Below are positions 11,484-24,562 of a stretch of 64,000 bases of DNA, one piece after another. Origin of the DNA: Panagrolaimus kolymaensis (Eukaryota > Nematoda > Chromadorea > Rhabditida > Panagrolaimidae); contig JAJQJQ010000002.1 in assembly GCA_028622995.1 (NCBI GenBank), positions 7,378,001 through 7,442,000 of the forward strand. Direction: 5' to 3'. Position 1 is the first letter of the stretch, and the number at the start of each line of letters is the position of its first letter. Under the pieces are notes generated by a model. The model did not search any database. It was not told the DNA's origin and saw only the letters and a list, made by a program, of their open reading frames with translations. The position numbers and the translations under genes are program-made.

Positions 11484-13190
11484 CTAGCCCAACAACACTG
11501 TAAAGCATCGAGGTTTTTTATTTTCCCTTCATCAAATTTTTCATCCAAACTATGTTTTATTTGTTTTGGATTTTAAGTAAATTCATAAACTATTTTTTTT
11601 GTTCGAATTTTCTTAAAACATTTTTTCTAGCCCAACAACACTGTAAAGCATCGAGGTTTTTTATTTTCCCTTCATCAAATTTTTCATCCAAACTATGTTT
11701 TATTTGTTTTGGATTTTAAGTAAATTCATAAACTATTTTTTTTGTTCGAATTTTCTTAAAACATTTTTTCTAGCCCAACAACACTGTAAAGCATCGAGGT
11801 TTTTTATTTTCCCTTCATCAAATTTTTCATCCAAACTATGTTTTATTTGTTTTGGATTTTAAGTAAATTCATAAACTATTTTTTTTGTTCGAATTTTCTT
11901 AAAACATTTATCTAGCCCAACAACACTGTAAAGCATCGAGGTTTTTTATTTTCCCTTCATCAAATTTTTCATCCAAACTATGTTTTATTTGTTTTGGATT
12001 TTAAGTAAATTCATAAACTATTTTTTTTGTTCGAATTTTCTTAAAACATTTCTCTAGCCCAACAACACTGTAAAGCATCGAGGTTTTTTATTTTCCCTTC
12101 ATCAAATTTTTCATCCAAACTATGTTTTATTTGTTTTGGATTTTAAGTAAATTCATAAACTATTTTTTTTGTTCGAATTTTCTTAAAACATTTATCTAGC
12201 CCAACAACACTGTAAAGCATCGAGGTTTTTTATTTTCCCTTCATCAAATTTTTCATCCAAACTATGTTTTATTTGTTTTGGATTTTAAGTAAATTCATAA
12301 ACTATTTTTTTTGTTCGAATTTTCTTAAAACATTTATCTAGCCCAACAACACTGTAAAGCATCGAGGTTTTTTATTTTCCCTTCATCAAATTTTTCATCC
12401 AAACTATGTTTTATTTATTTTGGATTTTAAGTAAATTCATAAACTATTTTTTTTGTTCGAATTTTCTTAAAACATTTCTCTAGCCCAACAACAGTGTAAA
12501 GCATCGAGGTTTTTTATTTTCCCTTCATCAAATTTTTCATCCAAACTATGTTTTATTTGTTTTGGATTTTAAGTAAATTCATAAACTATTTTTTTTGTTC
12601 GAATTTTCTTAAAACATTTATCTAGCCCAACAACACTGTAAAGCATCGAGGTTTTTTATTTTCCCTTCATCAAATTTTTCATCCAAACTTTGTTTTATTT
12701 GTTTTGGATTTTAAGTAAATTCATAAACTATTTTTTTTGTTCGAATTTTCTTAAAACATTTTTTCTAGGCCAACAACACTGTAAAGCATCGAGGTTTTTT
12801 ATTTTCCCTTCATCAAATTTTTCATCCAAACTATGTTTTATTTGTTTTGGATTTTAAGTAAATTCATAAACTATTTTTTTTGTTCGAATTTTCTTAAAAC
12901 ATTTATCTAGCCCAACAACACTGTAAAGCATCGAGGTTTTTTATTTTCCCTTCATCAAATTTTTCATCCAAACTATGTTTTATTTGTTTTGGATTTTAAG
13001 TAAATTCATAAACTATTTTTTTTGTTCGAATTTTCTTAAAACATTTATCTAGCCCAACAACACTGTAAAGCATCGAGGTTTTTTATTTTCCCTTCATCAA
13101 ATTTTTCATCCAAACTATGTTTTATTTGTTTTGGATTTTAAGTAAATTCATAAACTATTTTTTTTGTTCGAATTTTCTTAAAACATTTAT
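11484..13190. repeat. Block 4: A/C/T junction mix
   Basis: Twelve monomers mainly of A and T junction type. Markers include TTTATTTATTTTGG (from 12411) followed in the next monomer by ACAGTGTAAAG (12491), then AAACTTTG (12685) and CTAGGCC (12765). The stretch from 11627 to about 12900 is repeated at 18301 with an offset of 6,674 bp. The block ends where the 45 kb-spaced duplication begins. Confidence 0.83.
11627..12900. repeat. Nine-monomer duplicated segment, copy 1 (offset 6,674 bp)
   Basis: The junction order T, T, A, C, A, A, C, A, T(CTAGG) and the markers TTTATTTATTTTGG, CAGTG, AAACTTTG and CTAGGCC all recur exactly 6,674 bp downstream. Eight junctions between 11,627 and 12,622 map to the predicted coordinates. 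The preceding junction (11484 is type A, 18158 is CTAGG) and the following one (12907 type A, 19582 type T) differ, which bounds the match to about 1.27 kb. Confidence 0.88.
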
Positions 13191-16100
13191 CTAGCCCAAC
13201 AACACTGTAAAGCATCGAGGTTTTTTATTTTCCCTTCATCAAATTTTTCATCCAAACTTTGTTTTATTTGTTTTGGATTTTAAGTAAATTCATAAACTAT
13301 TTTTTTTGTTCGAATTTTCTTAAAACATTTATCTAGCCCAACAACACTGTAAAGCATCGAGGTTTTTTATTTTCCCTTCATCAAATTTTTCATCCAAACT
13401 ATGTTTTATTTGTTTTGGATTTTAAGTAAATTCATAAACTATTTTTTTTGTTCGAATTTTCATAAAACATTTCTCTAGCCCAACAACACTGTAAAGCATC
13501 GAGGTTTTTTATTTTCCCTTCATCAAATGTTTCATCCAAACTATGGTTTATTTGTTTTGGATTTTAAGTAAATTCATAAACTATTTTTTTGTTCGAATTT
13601 TCTTAAAACATTTCTCTAGCCCAACAACACTGTAAAGCATCGAGGTTTTTTATTTTCCCTTCATCAAATTTTTCATCCAAACTATGTTTTATTTGTTTTG
13701 GATTTTAAGTAAATTCATAAACTATTTTTTTTGTTCGAATTTTCTTAAAACATTTATCTAGCCCAACAACACTGTAAAGCATCGAGGTTTTTTATTTTCC
13801 CTTCATCAGATTTTTCATCCAAACTATGGTTTATTTGTTTTGGATTTTAAGTAAATTCATAAACTATTTTTTTTGTTCGAATTTTCTTAAAACATTTATC
13901 TAGCCCAACAACACTGTAAAGCATCGAGGTTTTTTATTTTCCCTTCATCAAATTTTTCATCCAAACTATGTTTTATTTGTTTTGGATTTTAAGTAAATTC
14001 ATAAACTATTTTTTTTGTTCGAATTTTCTTAAAACATTTCTCTAGCCCAACAACACTGTAAAGCATCGAGGTTTTTTATTTTCCCTTCATCAAATTTTTC
14101 ATTCAAACTATGGTTTATTTGTTTTGGATTTTAAGTAAATTCATAAACTATTGTTTTGTTCGAATTTTCTTAAAACATTTATCTAGCCCAACAACACTGT
14201 AAAGCATCGAGGTTTTTTATTTTCCCTTCATCAAATTTTTCATCCAAACTATGTTTTATTTGTTTTGGATTTTAAGTAAATTCATAAACTATTTTTTTTG
14301 TTCGAATTTTCATAAAACATTTCTCTAGCCCAACAACACTGTAAAGCATCGAGGTTTTTTATTTTCCCTTCATCAAATGTTTCATCCAAACTATGGTTTA
14401 TTTGTTTTGGATTTTAAGTAAATTCATAAACTATTTTTTTGTTCGAATTTTCTTAAAACATTTCTCTAGCCCAACAACACTGTAAAGCATCGAGGTTTTT
14501 TATTTTCCCTTCATCAAATTTTTCATCCAAACTATGTTTTATTTGTTTTGGATTTTAAGTAAATTCATAAACTATTTTTTTTGTTCGAATTTTCTTAAAA
14601 CATTTATCTAGCCCAACAACACTGTAAAGCATCGAGGTTTTTTATTTTCCCTTCATCAAATTTTTCATCCAAACTATGTTTTATTTGTTTTGGATTTTAA
14701 GTAAATTCATAAACTATTTTTTTTGTTCGAATTTTCTTAAAACATTTCTCTAGCCCAACAACACTGTAAAGCATCGAGGTTTTTTATTTTCCCTTCATCA
14801 AATTTTTCATCCAAACTATGGTTTATTTGTTTTGGATTTTAAGTAAATTCATAAACTATTGTTTTGTTCGAATTTTCTTAAAACATTTATCTAGCCCAAC
14901 AACACTGTAAAGCATCGAGGTTTTTTATTTTCCCTTCATCAAATTTTTCATCCAAACTATGTTTTATTTGTTTTGGATTTTAAGTAAATTCATAAACTAT
15001 TTTTTTTGTTCGAATTTTCTTAAAACATTTCTCTAGCCCAACAACACTGTAAAGCATCGAGGTTTTTTATTTTCCCTTCATCAAATTTTTCATCCAAACT
15101 ATGGTTTATTTGTTTTGGATTTTAAGTAAATTCATAAACTATTTTTTTTGTTCGAATTTTCTTAAAACATTTCTCTAGCCCAACAACACTGTAAAGCATC
15201 GAGGTTTTTTATTTTCCCTTCATCAAATTTTTCATCCAAACTATGTTTTATTTGTTTTGGATTTTAAGTAAATTCATAAACTATTTTTTTTGTTCGAATT
15301 TTCTTAAAACATTTATCTAGCCCAACAACACTGTAAAGCATCGAGGTTTTTTATTTTCCCTTCATCAAATTTTTCATCCAAACTATGGTTTATTTGTTTT
15401 GGATTTTAAGTAAATTCATAAACTATTGTTTTGTTCGAATTTTCTTAAAACATTTATCTAGCCCAACAACACTGTAAAGCATCGAGGTTTTTTATTTTCC
15501 CTTCATCAAATTTTTCATCCAAACTATGGTTTATTTGTTTTGGATTTTAAGTAAATTCATAAACTATTTTTTTTGTTCGAATTTTCTTAAAACATTTCTC
15601 TAGCCCAACAACACTGTAAAGCATCGAGGTTTTTTATTTTCCCTTCATCAAATTTTTCATCCAAACTATGTTTTATTTGTTTTGGATTTTAAGTAAATTC
15701 ATAAACTATTTTTTTTGTTCGAATTTTCTTAAAACATTTCTCTAGCCCAACAACACTGTAAAGCATCGAGGTTTTTTATTTTCCCTTCATCAAATTTTTC
15801 ATCCAAACTATGGTTTATTTGTTTTGGATTTTAAGTAAATTCATAAACTATTTTTTTTGTTCGAATTTTCTTAAAACATTTCTCTAGCCCAACAACACTG
15901 TAAAGCATCGAGGTTTTTTATTTTCCCTTCATCAAATTTTTCATCCAAACTATGTTTTATTTGTTTTGGATTTTAAGTAAATTCATAAACTATTTTTTTT
16001 GTTCGAATTTTCTTAAAACATTTCTCTAGCCCAACAACACTGTAAAGCATCGAGGTTTTTTATTTTCCCTTCATCAAATTTTTCATCCAAACTATGGTTT

Positions 16101-18811
16101 ATTTGTTTTGGATTTTAAGTAAATTCATAAACTATTTTTTTTGTTCGAATTTTCTTAAAACATTTCTCTAGCCCAACAACACTGTAAAGCATCGAGGTTT
16201 TTTATTTTCCCTTCATCAAATTTTTCATCCAAACTATGGTTTATTTGTTTTGGATTTTAAGTAAATTCATAAACTATTTTTTTTGTTCGAATTTTCTTAA
16301 AACATTTCTCTAGCCCAACAACACTGTAAAGCATCGAGGTTTTTTATTTTCCCTTCATCAAATTTTTCATCCAAACTATGTTTTATTTGTTTTGGATTTT
16401 AAGTAAATTCATAAACTATTTTTTTTGTTCGAATTTTCTTAAAACATTTCTCTAGCCCAACAACACTGTAAAGCATCGAGGTTTTTTATTTTCCCTTCAT
16501 CAAATTTTTCATCCAAACTATGGTTTATTTGTTTTGGATTTTAAGTAAATTCATAAACTATTTTTTTTGTTCGAATTTTCTTAAAACATTTCTCTAGCCC
16601 AACAACACTGTAAAGCATCGAGGTTTTTTATTTTCCCTTCATCAAATTTTTCATCCAAACTATGGTTTATTTGTTTTGGATTTTAAGTAAATTCATAAAC
16701 TATTTTTTTTGTTCGAATTTTCTTAAAACATTTCTCTAGCCCAACAACACTGTAAAGCATCGAGGTTTTTTATTTTCCCTTCATCAAATTTTTCATCCAA
16801 ACTATGTTTTATTTGTTTTGGATTTTAAGTAAATTCATAAACTATTTTTTTTGTTCGAATTTTCTTAAAACATTTCTCTAGCCCAACAACACTGTAAAGC
16901 ATCGAGGTTTTTTATTTTCCCTTCATCAAATTTTTCATCCAAACTATGTTTTATTTGTTTTGGATTTTAAGTAAATTCATAAACTATTTTTTTTGTTCGA
17001 ATTTTCTTAAAACATTTATCTAGCCCAACAACACTGTAAAGCATCGAGGTTTTTTATTTTCCCTTCATCAAATTTTTCATCCAAACTATGGTTTATTTGT
17101 TTTGGATTTTAAGTAAATTCATAAACTATTTTTTTTGTTCGAATTTTCTTAAAACATTTCTCTAGCCCAACAACACTGTAAAGCATCGAGGTTTTTTATT
17201 TTCCCTTCATCAAATTTTTCATCCAAACTATGTTTTATTTATTTTGGATTTTAAGTAAATTCATAAACTATTTTTTTTGTTCGAATTTTCTTAAAACATT
17301 TCTCTAGCCCAACAACAGTGTAAAGCATCGAGGTTTTTTATTTTCCCTTCATCAAATTTTTCATCCAAACTATGTTTTATTTGTTTTGGATTTTAAGTAA
17401 ATTCATAAACTATTTTTTTTGTTCGAATTTTCTTAAAACATTTCTCTAGCCCAACAACACTGTAAAGCATCGAGGTTTTTTATTTTCCCTTCATCAAATT
17501 TTTCATCCAAACTATGGTTTATTTGTTTTGGATTTTAAGTAAATTCATAAACTATTTTTTTTGTTCGAATTTTCTTAAAACATTTCTCTAGCCCAACAAC
17601 ACTGTAAAGCATCGAGGTTTTTTATTTTCCCTTCATCAAATTTTTCATCCAAACTATGTTTTATTTGTTTTGGATTTTAAGTAAATTCATAAACTATTTT
17701 TTTTGTTCGAATTTTCTTAAAACATTTCTCTAGCCCAACAACACTGTAAAGCATCGAGGTTTTTTATTTTCCCTTCATCAAATTTTTCATCCAAACTATG
17801 TTTTATTTGTTTTGGATTTTAAGTAAATTCATAAACTATTTTTTTTGTTCGAATTTTCTTAAAACATTTCTCTAGCCCAACAACACTGTAAAGCATCGAG
17901 GTTTTTTATTTTCCCTTCATCAAATTTTTCATCCAAACTATGTTTTATTTGTTTTGGATTTTAAGTAAATTCATAAACTATTTTTTTTGTTCGAATTTTC
18001 TTAAAACATTTTTTCTAGCCCAACAACACTGTAAAGCATCGAGGTTTTTTATTTTCCCTTCATCAAATTTTTCATCCAAACTATGTTTTATTTGTTTTGG
18101 ATTTTAAGTAAATTCATAAACTATTTTTTTTGTTCGAATTTTCTTAAAACATTTTTTCTAGGCCAACAACACTGTAAAGCATCGAGGTTTTTTATTTTCC
18201 CTTCATCAAATTTTTCATCCAAACTATGTTTTATTTGTTTTGGATTTTAAGTAAATTCATAAACTATTTTTTTTGTTCGAATTTTCTTAAAACATTTTTT
18301 CTAGCCCAACAACACTGTAAAGCATCGAGGTTTTTTATTTTCCCTTCATCAAATTTTTCATCCAAACTATGTTTTATTTGTTTTGGATTTTAAGTAAATT
18401 CATAAACTATTTTTTTTGTTCGAATTTTCTTAAAACATTTTTTCTAGCCCAACAACACTGTAAAGCATCGAGGTTTTTTATTTTCCCTTCATCAAAATTT
18501 TCATCCAAACTATGTTTTATTTGTTTTGGATTTTAAGTAAATTCATAAACTATTTTTTTTGTTCGAATTTTCTTAAAACATTTATCTAGCCCAACAACAC
18601 TGTAAAGCATCGAGGTTTTTTATTTTCCCTTCATCAAATTTTTCATCCAAACTATGTTTTATTTGTTTTGGATTTTAAGTAAATTCATAAACTATTTTTT
18701 TTGTTCGAATTTTCTTAAAACATTTCTCTAGCCCAACAACACTGTAAAGCATCGAGGTTTTTTATTTTCCCTTCATCAAATTTTTCATCCAAACTATGTT
18801 TTATTTGTTTT
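13190..18811. repeat. Long-range duplicated segment, copy 1 (offset 45,189 bp)
   Basis: About 39.5 monomers reappear at 58379-64000. Rare markers all fall exactly 45,189 bp apart: AAACTTTG (13254), CATAAAAC (13461, 14311), CATCAGA (13804), CATTCAAAC (14100), CAGTG (17316), CTAGGCC (near 18157) and CATCAAAATT (18490). I also compared junction type and the ATGG/ATGT state monomer by monomer along its length and found no disagreement. The left limit is sharp: base 13189 is A but its partner 58378 is C, and the next monomer upstream differs too. The right limit is set only by the window edge. Confidence 0.93.
13191..18014. repeat. Block 5: C/A junctions with alternating ATGG and ATGT
   Basis: About 34 monomers, nearly all 142 bp because C and A junctions predominate. 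ATGGTTTA monomers alternate irregularly with ATGTTTTA ones. Some ATGG monomers also have the short CTATTGTTTTG tract (141 bp) and are then followed by a type A junction. Two copies of a heavily marked monomer (CATAAAAC before the junction, AAATGTTTC, ATGGTTTA and T7) lie 850 bp, or six monomers, apart at 13461 and 14311. Confidence 0.85.
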
Positions 18812-19574
18812 GGATTTTAAGTAAATTCAAAAACTATTTTTTTTGTTCGAATTTTCTTAAAACATTTATCTAGCCCAACAACACTGTAAAGCATCGAGGT
18901 TTTTTATTTTCCCTTCATCAAATTTTTCATCCAAACTATGTTTTATTTGTTTTGGATTTTAAGTAAATTCATAAACTATTTTTTTTGTTCGAATTTTCTT
19001 AAAACATTTATCTAGCCCAACAACACTGTAAAGCATCGAGGTTTTTTATTTTCCCTTCATCAAATTTTTCATCCAAACTATGTTTTATTTATTTTGGATT
19101 TTAAGTAAATTCATAAACTATTTTTTTTGTTCGAATTTTCTTAAAACATTTCTCTAGCCCAACAACAGTGTAAAGCATCGAGGTTTTTTATTTTCCCTTC
19201 ATCAAATTTTTCATCCAAACTATGTTTTATTTGTTTTGGATTTTAAGTAAATTCATAAACTATTTTTTTTGTTCGAATTTTCTTAAAACATTTATCTAGC
19301 CCAACAACACTGTAAAGCATCGAGGTTTTTTATTTTCCCTTCATCAAATTTTTCATCCAAACTTTGTTTTATTTGTTTTGGATTTTAAGTAAATTCATAA
19401 ACTATTTTTTTTGTTCGAATTTTCTTAAAACATTTTTTCTAGGCCAACAACACTGTAAAGCATCGAGGTTTTTTATTTTCCCTTCATCAAATTTTTCATC
19501 CAAACTATGTTTTATTTGTTTTGGATTTTAAGTAAATTCATAAACTATTTTTTTTGTTCGAATTTTCTTAAAAC
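18301..19574. repeat. Nine-monomer duplicated segment, copy 2 (offset 6,674 bp)
   Basis: This is the partner of 11627-12900, with the same junction order and linked markers. It carries two substitutions the other copy lacks, at 18497 and 18830, both T to A. The change at 18497 is also present in the 45 kb-distant copy (63686), so it arose before that later duplication. The equivalent of 18830 would lie just past the window edge. Confidence 0.88.
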
Positions 19575-20295
19575 ATTTTTTCTAGCCCAACAACACTGTA
19601 AAGCATCGAGGTTTTTTATTTTCCCTTCATCAAATTTTTCATCCAAACTATGTTTTATTTGTTTTGGATTTTAAGTAAATTCATAAACTATTTTTTTTGT
19701 TCGAATTTTCTTAAAACATTTTTTCTAGGCCAACAACACTGTAAAGCATCGAGGTTTTTTATTTTCCCTTCATCAAATTTTTCATCCAAACTTTGTTTTA
19801 TTTGTTTTGTATTTTAAGTAAATTCATAAACTATTTTTTTTGTTCGAATTTTCTTAAAACATTTATCTAGCCCAACAACACTGTAAAGCATCGAGGTTTT
19901 TTATTTTCCCTTCATCAAATTTTTCATCCAAACTTTGTTTTATTTGTTTTGGATTTTAAGTAAATTCATAAACTATTTTTTTTGTTCGAATTTTCTTAAA
20001 ACATTTTTTCTAGGCCAACAACACTGTAAAGCATCGAGGTTTTTTATTTTCCCTTCATCAAATTTTTCATCCAAACTATGTTTTATTTGTTTTGGATTTT
20101 AAGTAAATTCATAAACTATTTTTTTTGTTCGAATTTTCTTAAAACATTTTTTCTAGCCCAACAACACTGTAAAGCATCGAGGTTTTTTATTTTCCCTTCA
20201 TCAAATTTTTCATCCAAACTATGTTTTATTTGTTTTGGATTTTAAGTAAATTCATAAACTATTTTTTTTGTTCGAATTTTCTTAAAACATTTTTT
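19439..20295. repeat. CTAGGCC dimer higher-order repeat, three units
   Basis: CTAGGCC monomers alternate with other monomers, giving dimers 19439-19724 (286 bp), 19725-20009 (285 bp) and 20010-20295 (286 bp). The middle unit is shorter because its internal junction is type A. A fourth CTAGGCC monomer starts at 20296. This is the shortest higher-order period with more than two units in the window. Confidence 0.88.
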
Positions 20296-23200
20296 CTAGG
20301 CCAACAACACTGTAAAGCATCGAGGTTTTTTATTTTCCCTTCATCAAATTTTTCATCCAAACTATGTTTTATTTGTTTTGGATTTTAAGTAAATTCATAA
20401 ACTATTTTTTTTGTTCGAATTTTCTTAAAACATTTTTTCTAGCCCAACAACACTGTAAAGCATCGAGGTTTTTTATTTTCCCTTCATCAAATTTTTCATC
20501 CAAACTATGTTTTATTTGTTTTGGATTTTAAGTAAATTCATAAACTATTTTTTTTGTTCGAATTTTCTTAAAACATTTATCTAGCCCAACAACACTGTAA
20601 AGCATCGAGGTTTTTTATTTTCCCTTCATCAAATTTTTCATCCAAACTATGTTTTATTTGTTTTGGATTTTAAGTAAATTCATAAACTATTTTTTTTGTT
20701 CGAATTTTCTTAAAACATTTCTCTAGCCCAACAACACTGTAAAGCATCGAGGTTTTTTATTTTCCCTTCATCAAATTTTTCATCCAAACTATGTTTTATT
20801 TGTTTTGGATTTTAAGTAAATTCATAAACTATTTTTTTTGTTCGAATTTTCTTAAAACATTTCTCTAGCCCAACAACACTGTAAAGCATCGAGGTTTTTT
20901 ATTTTCCCTTCATCAAATTTTTCATCCAAACTATGGTTTATTTGTTTTTGATTTTAAGTAAATTCATAAACTATTGTTTTGTTCGAATTTTCTTAAAACA
21001 TTTATCTAGCCCAACAACACTGTAAAGCATCGAGGTTTTTTATTTTCCCTTCATCAAATTTTTCATCCAAACTATGGTTTATTTGTTTTGGATTTTAAGT
21101 AAATTCATAAACTATTTTTTTTGTTCGAATTTTCTTAAAACATTTCTCTAGCCCAACAACACTGTAAAGCATCGAGGTTTTTTATTTTCCCTTCATCAAA
21201 TTTTTCATCCAAACTATGTTTTATTTGTTTTGGATTTTAAGTAAATTCATAAACTATTTTTTTTGTTCGAATTTTCTTAAAACATTTTTTCTAGCCCAAC
21301 AACACTGTAAAGCATCGAGGTTTTTTATTTTCCCTTCATCAAATTTTTCATCCAAACTATGTTTTATTTGTTTTGGATTTTAAGTAAATTCATAAACTAT
21401 TTTTTTTGTTCGAATTTTCTTAAAACATTTTTTCTAGGCCAACAACACTGTAAAGCATCGAGGTTTTTTATTTTCCCTTCATCAAATTTTTCATCCAAAC
21501 TATGTTTTATTTGTTTTGGATTTTAAGTAAATTCATAAACTATTTTTTTTGTTCGAATTTTCTTAAAACATTTTTTCTAGCCCAACAACACTGTAAAGCA
21601 TCGAGGTTTTTTATTTTCCCTTCATCAAATTTTTCATCCAAACTATGTTTTATTTGTTTTGGATTTTAAGTAAATTCATAAACTATTTTTTTTGTTCGAA
21701 TTTTCTTAAAACATTTATCTAGCCCAACAACACTGTAAAGCATCGAGGTTTTTTATTTTCCCTTCATCAAATTTTTCATCCAAACTATGTTTTATTTGTT
21801 TTGGATTTTAAGTAAATTCATAAACTATTTTTTTTGTTCGAATTTTCTTAAAACATTTATCTAGCCCAACAACACTGTAAAGCATCGAGGTTTTTTATTT
21901 TCCCTTCATCAAATTTTTCATCCAAACTATGTTTTATTTGTTTTGGATTTTAAGTAAATTCATAAACTATTTTTTTTGTTCGAATTTTCTTAAAACATTT
22001 TTTCTAGCCCAACAACACTGTAAAGCATCGAGGTTTTTTATTTTCCCTTCATCAAATTTTTCATCCAAACTATGTTTTATTTGTTTTGGATTTTAAGTAA
22101 ATTCATAAACTATTTTTTTTGTTCGAATTTTCTTAAAACTTTTTTTCTAGGCCAACAACACTGTAAAGCATCGAGGTTTTTTATTTTCCCTTCATCAAAT
22201 TTTTCATCCAAACTATGTTTTATTTGTTTTGGATTTTAAGTAAATTCATAAACTATTTTTTTTGTTCGAATTTTCTTAAAACATTTTTTCTAGCCCAACA
22301 ACACTGTAAAGCATCGAGGTTTTTTATTTTCCCTTCATCAAATTTTTCATCCAAACTATGTTTTATTTGTTTTGGATTTTAAGTAAATTCATAAACTATT
22401 TTTTTTGTTCGAATTTTCTTAAAACATTTCTCTAGCCCAACAACACTGTAAAGCATCGAGGTTTTTTATTTTCCCTTCATCAAATTTTTCATCCAAACTA
22501 TGTTTTATTTGTTTTGGATTTTAAGTAAATTCATAAACTATTTTTTTTGTTCGAATTTTCTTAAAACATTTATCTAGCCCAACAACACTGTAAAGCATCG
22601 AGGTTTTTTATTTTCCCTTCATCAAATTTTTCATCCAAACTATGGTTTATTTGTTTTTGATTTTAAGTAAATTCATAAACTATTGTTTTGTTCGAATTTT
22701 CTTAAAACATTTATCTAGCCCAACAACACTGTAAAGCATCGAGGTTTTTTATTTTCCCTTCATCAAATTTTTCATCCAAACTATGGTTTATTTGTTTTGG
22801 ATTTTAAGTAAATTCATAAACTATTTTTTTTGTTCGAATTTTCTTAAAACATTTCTCTAGCCCAACAACACTGTAAAGCATCGTGGTTTTTTATTTTCCC
22901 TTCATCAAATTTTTCATCCAAACTATGTTTTATTTATTTTGGATTTTAAGTAAATTCATAAACTATTTTTTTTGTTCGAATTTTCTTAAAACATTTTTTC
23001 TAGCCCAACAACACTGTAAAGCATCGAGGTTTTTTATTTTCCCTTCATCAAATTTTTCATCCAAACTATGTTTTATTTGTTTTGGATTTTAAGTAAATTC
23101 ATAAACTATTTTTTTTGTTCGAATTTTCTTAAAACATTTTTTCTAGCCCAACAACACTGTAAAGCATCGAGGTTTTTTATTTTCCCTTCATCAAATTTTT

Positions 23201-24562
23201 CATCCAAACTATGTTTTATTTGTTTTGGATTTTAAGTAAATTCATAAACTATTTTTTTTGTTCGAATTTTCTTAAAACATTTCTCTAGCCCAACAACACT
23301 GTAAAGCATCGAGGTTTTTTATTTTCCCTTCATCAAATTTTTCATCCAAACTATGTTTTATTTGTTTTGGATTTTAAGTAAATTCATAAACTATTTTTTT
23401 TGTTCGAATTTTCTTAAAACATTTATCTAGCCCAACAACACTGTAAAGCATCGAGGTTTTTTATTTTCCCTTCATCAAATTTTTCATCCAAACTATGTTT
23501 TATTTGTTTTGGATTTTAAGTAAATTCATAAACTATTTTTTTTGTTCGAATTTTCTTAAAACATTTTTTCTAGCCCAACAACACTGTAAAGCATCGAGGT
23601 TTTTTATTTTCCCTTCATCAAATTTTTCATCCAAACTATGTTTTATTTGTTTTGGATTTTAAGTAAATTCATAAACTATTTTTTTTGTTCGAATTTTCTT
23701 AAAACATTTCTCTAGCCCAACAACACTGTAAAGCATCGAGGTTTTTTATTTTCCCTTCATCAAATTTTTCATCCAAACTATGTTTTATTTGTTTTGGATT
23801 TTAAGTAAATTCATAAACTATTTTTTTTGTTCGAATTTTCTTAAAACATTTATCTAGCCCAACAACACTGTAAAGCATCGAGGTTTTTTATTTTCCCTTC
23901 ATCAAATTTTTCATCCAAACTATATTTTATTTGTTTTGGATTTTAAGTAAATTCATAAACTATTTTTTTTGTTCGAATTTTCTTAAAACATTTCTCTAGC
24001 CCAACAACACTGTAAAGCATCGAGGTTTTTTATTTTCCCTTCATCAAATTTTTCATCCAAACTATGTTTTATTTGTTTTGGATTTTAAGTAAATTCATAA
24101 ACTATTTTTTTTGTTCGAATTTTCTTAAAACATTTATCTAGCCCAACAACACTGTAAAGCATCGAGGTTTTTTATTTTCCCTTCATCAAATTTTTCATCC
24201 AAACTATGGTTTATTTGTTTTTGATTTTAAGTAAATTCATAAACTATTGTTTTGTTCGAATTTTCTTAAAACATTTCTCTAGCCCAACAACACTGTAAAG
24301 CATCGAGGTTTTTTATTTTCCCTTCATCAAATTTTTCATCCAAACTATGTTTTATTTGTTTTGGATTTTAAGTAAATTCATAAACTATTTTTTTTGTTCG
24401 AATTTTCTTAAAACATTTCTCTAGCCCAACAACACTGTAAAGCATCGAGGTTTTTTATTTTCCCTTCATCAAATTTTTCATCCAAACTATGTTTTATTTG
24501 TTTTGGATTTTAAGTAAATTCATAAACTATTTTTTTTGTTCGAATTTTCTTAAAACATTTAT

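Larger units (their letters stand above)
18015..22573. repeat. Block 6: T-junction monomers with CTAGGCC
   Basis: About 32 monomers, mostly with the six-T junction. CTAGGCC replaces CTAGCCC near 18157 and at 19439, 19725, 20010, 20296, 21434 and 22147. Other markers are AAACTTTG from 19359 and again near 19791 and 19932, and a TTGTTTTGTATTTT change near 19803-19816. Single-base changes at 18497 (CATCAAAATT) and 18830 (TTCAAAAAC) are absent from the related segment near 12 kb. Confidence 0.85.

Noticed and set aside
22883..23092. A 69-codon frame opening at the GTG of CATCGTGG
   Set aside because: It is the same satellite translation, caused by one A-to-T change creating GTG. Nothing supports expression.
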